Positions 61,900 through 64,000 of a stretch of DNA of 64,000 nucleotides are shown piece after piece. The stretch spans positions 2,232,001-2,296,000 of the forward strand of contig WJXW01000006.1 in assembly GCA_015832175.1 (NCBI GenBank), read 5' to 3'. Position 1 is the stretch's first letter. Every line of letters starts with the position of its first letter. Under the pieces are notes generated by a model. That model was not told where the DNA came from. It ran no database searches and saw only the letters and a program-made list of their open reading frames with translations. Source of the DNA: Paraphaeosphaeria minitans. Its lineage: Eukaryota > Ascomycota > Dothideomycetes > Pleosporales > Didymosphaeriaceae. The translations under genes were made by a program, and so were the position numbers.

Positions 61900-64000
61900 T
61901 GTTAAATCCAAGAGGGTAGCTAGTCCTAAAGGGTTAAGGTTAGTTCTTAGGCAGGAGTACTTATAGAAGGTAGAAGGTCTTATTAATACAATAGTATCTT
62001 ACAAAGTGTAACAAGTTAACAATTTAGTCTACTAGAATCTAAATAATAGATTAATAAACAGATTAAACACAAGTATAAAGAGCCTATCCTTATGTTCCTA
62101 TATACTAAGGCTGCTCCGCTACTTAGTGCTACTAAGTAACTAAGCACTTTACGTAACTAGCTCTACTACTTAGTGCCGCTAAGTAACTAAGCACATTACG
62201 TGACCTAATCTAAGTTACTTAGTGTCTCTTTATTACGTTTATAACTCTGTCACCACTTTATTACACCTTTATAAGTGCCTAAGTTCTACGTTGTTATCTA
62301 GTACGTAATATTATCCCCTCCCTTTCTATTCTTTGTCCCAAAGAATTATACCTACTAACTATAATTCTACAAAGTGTTATTACAGCCTTATCTCTACTAT
62401 TAAAAACTATAGAGTAGTTATAGTATTAAAGTGCTCTTTCTATAAGTCGTATTCCTACATTTATAAAGTCTATATTAGCTTAGGGAAGTGTAGTAAGTAT
62501 TAGAAATAAGGTTTAAAGTGTAATATAGCTATTACTAGAAATAAGTTCTCGCAGTTAATTACTAAGAAGAAGAAATTAGAGGCGCAAATATTAGAGGCGT
62601 AAAAAAAATAGAATATAGTGTTTAAAGCCCTACGCGTAGCGCGTATAAAAAAGGATTAGTTATTAAAATAATTAGCGTAGAATAAAAAGCGTACTAGCAA
62701 GGTTATCGCAGTAGAGAGTGCTGCGCTAATAGAGTTAGAATTAGAGGAGGACCTAGCCTATCCTACTTAGCCTACTAGTCTGGCTAAACTTAGCACGTCT
62801 ATATAGTCTGTAATAGATAACCTGCCTCTAGAGTTCTAAGACAATTCCTTAGCGTTACTGTCTTAGGTAAGTCTATTAATAGAATTCTTTAATCTTTTAT
62901 TAATAGTTTCCTAAGTAGTTCTTTAGTTCCTAAGTGTTTTCGCTGTGTGAGTAACCTTTCCACTTAACAAGGTACACGTTGTTATACTAATTATATTCTA
63001 GAATTCTTTTAACCTTAAATTCGTTTTCTTCCTTAGTCTAGTAGTAGAAGGTGGTTTCAACTAGTGTATTAGGGTCTACTAGTTCTAGTAGTAATATATA
63101 GAATACTAGGTGTATCTTTGTATCTGGCGGTAGTTCCAACTTATAGTTCACTAGTGATATTTGCTTAGAAATATAAAATAGTCTAACCTTAATATAATCT
63201 AGTTTCTTATATTTCTTCTTCTAAGTTTAAAGGTTCTTTATAAGTAGATATATTTTATCCCCCTTCTTTAGCTAAGGTGCCATTTTTCGTTTTTAGTTTT
63301 AGTATAAAATTAATTACTACTAAGCTTTCTTAAGATTCTCTTAGAGTTATTAGTATATTTTCTTTATATTTTCTACTATATCTATAGCTTCTTTTGCTTT
63401 AATTATTGTAGGAAATTGTTAGTTAAAGAGATGTAGGTGTCTTCTATAGTTTATATAGAATAGTGTATGTCCTAATACTACTAATACTTTGTTATTATAG
63501 GCTAACTATGCCATAGGTAGTAATAAAACCTAGTTATTTTTCTAACTATTACAGTAGATACGTAGGTACGTTTCTATAGTCTAGTTCATACGTTCTGTCT
63601 ATCTGTCTATTTATAGATAGTAAGCCGTTAACAGCTTTTGTTTTGTTCTAAGCAGTGCTATAAGCGTTGTCTAATAATTTAACGTAAAGAGCTTATCTCT
63701 ATTGCTAATAATTATTTTTGGAATTCTGTAGTGTCTAATTAGTTAGTCTAAGATAAGAAAAGCGAGTTCCTTTGCTATTATTCTTTTAAGACATAGAATA
63801 AGCTTAATATACTTAGTTAGTTAGTAGACTATTACTAGTATACTATCGTATTTGATTCCTATTATTAAATCCTTAGAGTTTAGAATTCCTGTAACAAAAT
63901 CTATAGTAATATCTTTCTATGGTGCTGTTAGTATTCTAATTACTTACATCTCTCTATATTTAAGATATATACTATATTTGTTTCTCTAGCATTCTACACA
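61900..64000 (-). mobile_element. Chromovirus M (type gamma), minus orientation, runs off the right edge
   Basis: 3' LTR 61900-62310 (411 bp), reversed purine tract TTATCCCCTCCC, accessory ORF on plus, then minus-strand chromodomain (about 62960-63100) and integrase down to the window edge. Probable left duplication TAAGC (61895-61899); the right end is not in the window. Confidence 0.88.
62348..62900 (+). pseudogene. Accessory ORF of M, nearly full length
   Basis: The most complete gamma-type copy. The start codon is mutated to ATA (62348), then PTNYNSTKCYYSLIS, Cys-rich KCSFYKSYSYIYKVYI and LGKCSKY, KCNIAITRNKFSQLI, a coiled-coil region EAQILEAQKKQNIV and LLKQLAQNKKRTSKVIA, an acidic ELELEEDLAY and a tail LPLEFQDNSLALLSQVSLL. 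Stops sit only at former Gln/Trp codons. Opposite to pol. It gives the intact B-insertion site at 62508. Confidence 0.72.

Overview
The window is nuclear DNA of a filamentous ascomycete (Pezizomycotina, plausibly Dothideomycetes; class-level placement is inference). Positions 1-5.66 kb are a normal GC-balanced, gene-dense segment whose genes carry short 52-199 nt GT-AG introns. From about 5.66 kb to 64 kb the DNA switches abruptly to an AT-rich block that is almost entirely nested retrotransposons. Their reading frames are broken mainly by TAA/TAG where CAA, CAG or TGG codons belong, while CpG sites survive. That is the signature of repeat-induced point mutation (RIP, CpA to TpA).

Gene island: the N-terminal 233 codons of a minus-strand gene run off the left edge (probable Ubp3/USP10-type deubiquitinase). 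It is divergent from an intact three-exon RING protein of the RNF10/Mag2 family (1593-3942, +). That gene converges on a six-exon dienelactone-hydrolase-family gene (4148-5453, -).

Repeat block: a Ty1/copia element (3' LTR 5824-6403, pol 13134-16066, minus) is split by a complete Ty3/gypsy chromovirus A (6408-13128, TSD ACCCC). It is then interrupted by a minus-strand chromovirus fragment C (16067), itself interrupted by chromovirus D (16721-31869). D carries chromovirus B (17333-24034, TSD TAAGG) and a gag-only element E (24716-27870, TSD CTAAC). D is finally cut by a different gypsy lineage F (31870-39140). F is followed by a chimeric chromovirus G (39141-45811) and by a chromovirus remnant H, split by a Helitron-derived fragment I (45981-47304 and 57602-59532). 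I contains a recombined chromovirus pair J2/J1 (47305-57596, outer TSD TCTAT). J1 holds two young solo LTRs (54898-55317 and 55540-55734). The right end stacks K, L and M (59693-64000).

Two themes recur. (1) Most of the chromovirus copies carry, between the chromodomain end of pol and the 3' LTR, an extra ORF on the strand opposite pol, coding for a short Cys-rich plus coiled-coil protein. (2) The LTRs are modular: at least four chromovirus LTR types share the same ~200 bp from the TATATAGGAAC core to the LTR end but have unrelated U3 modules, and the last ~130 bp is shared even with the copia LTR. No tRNA, rRNA or CRISPR was found.
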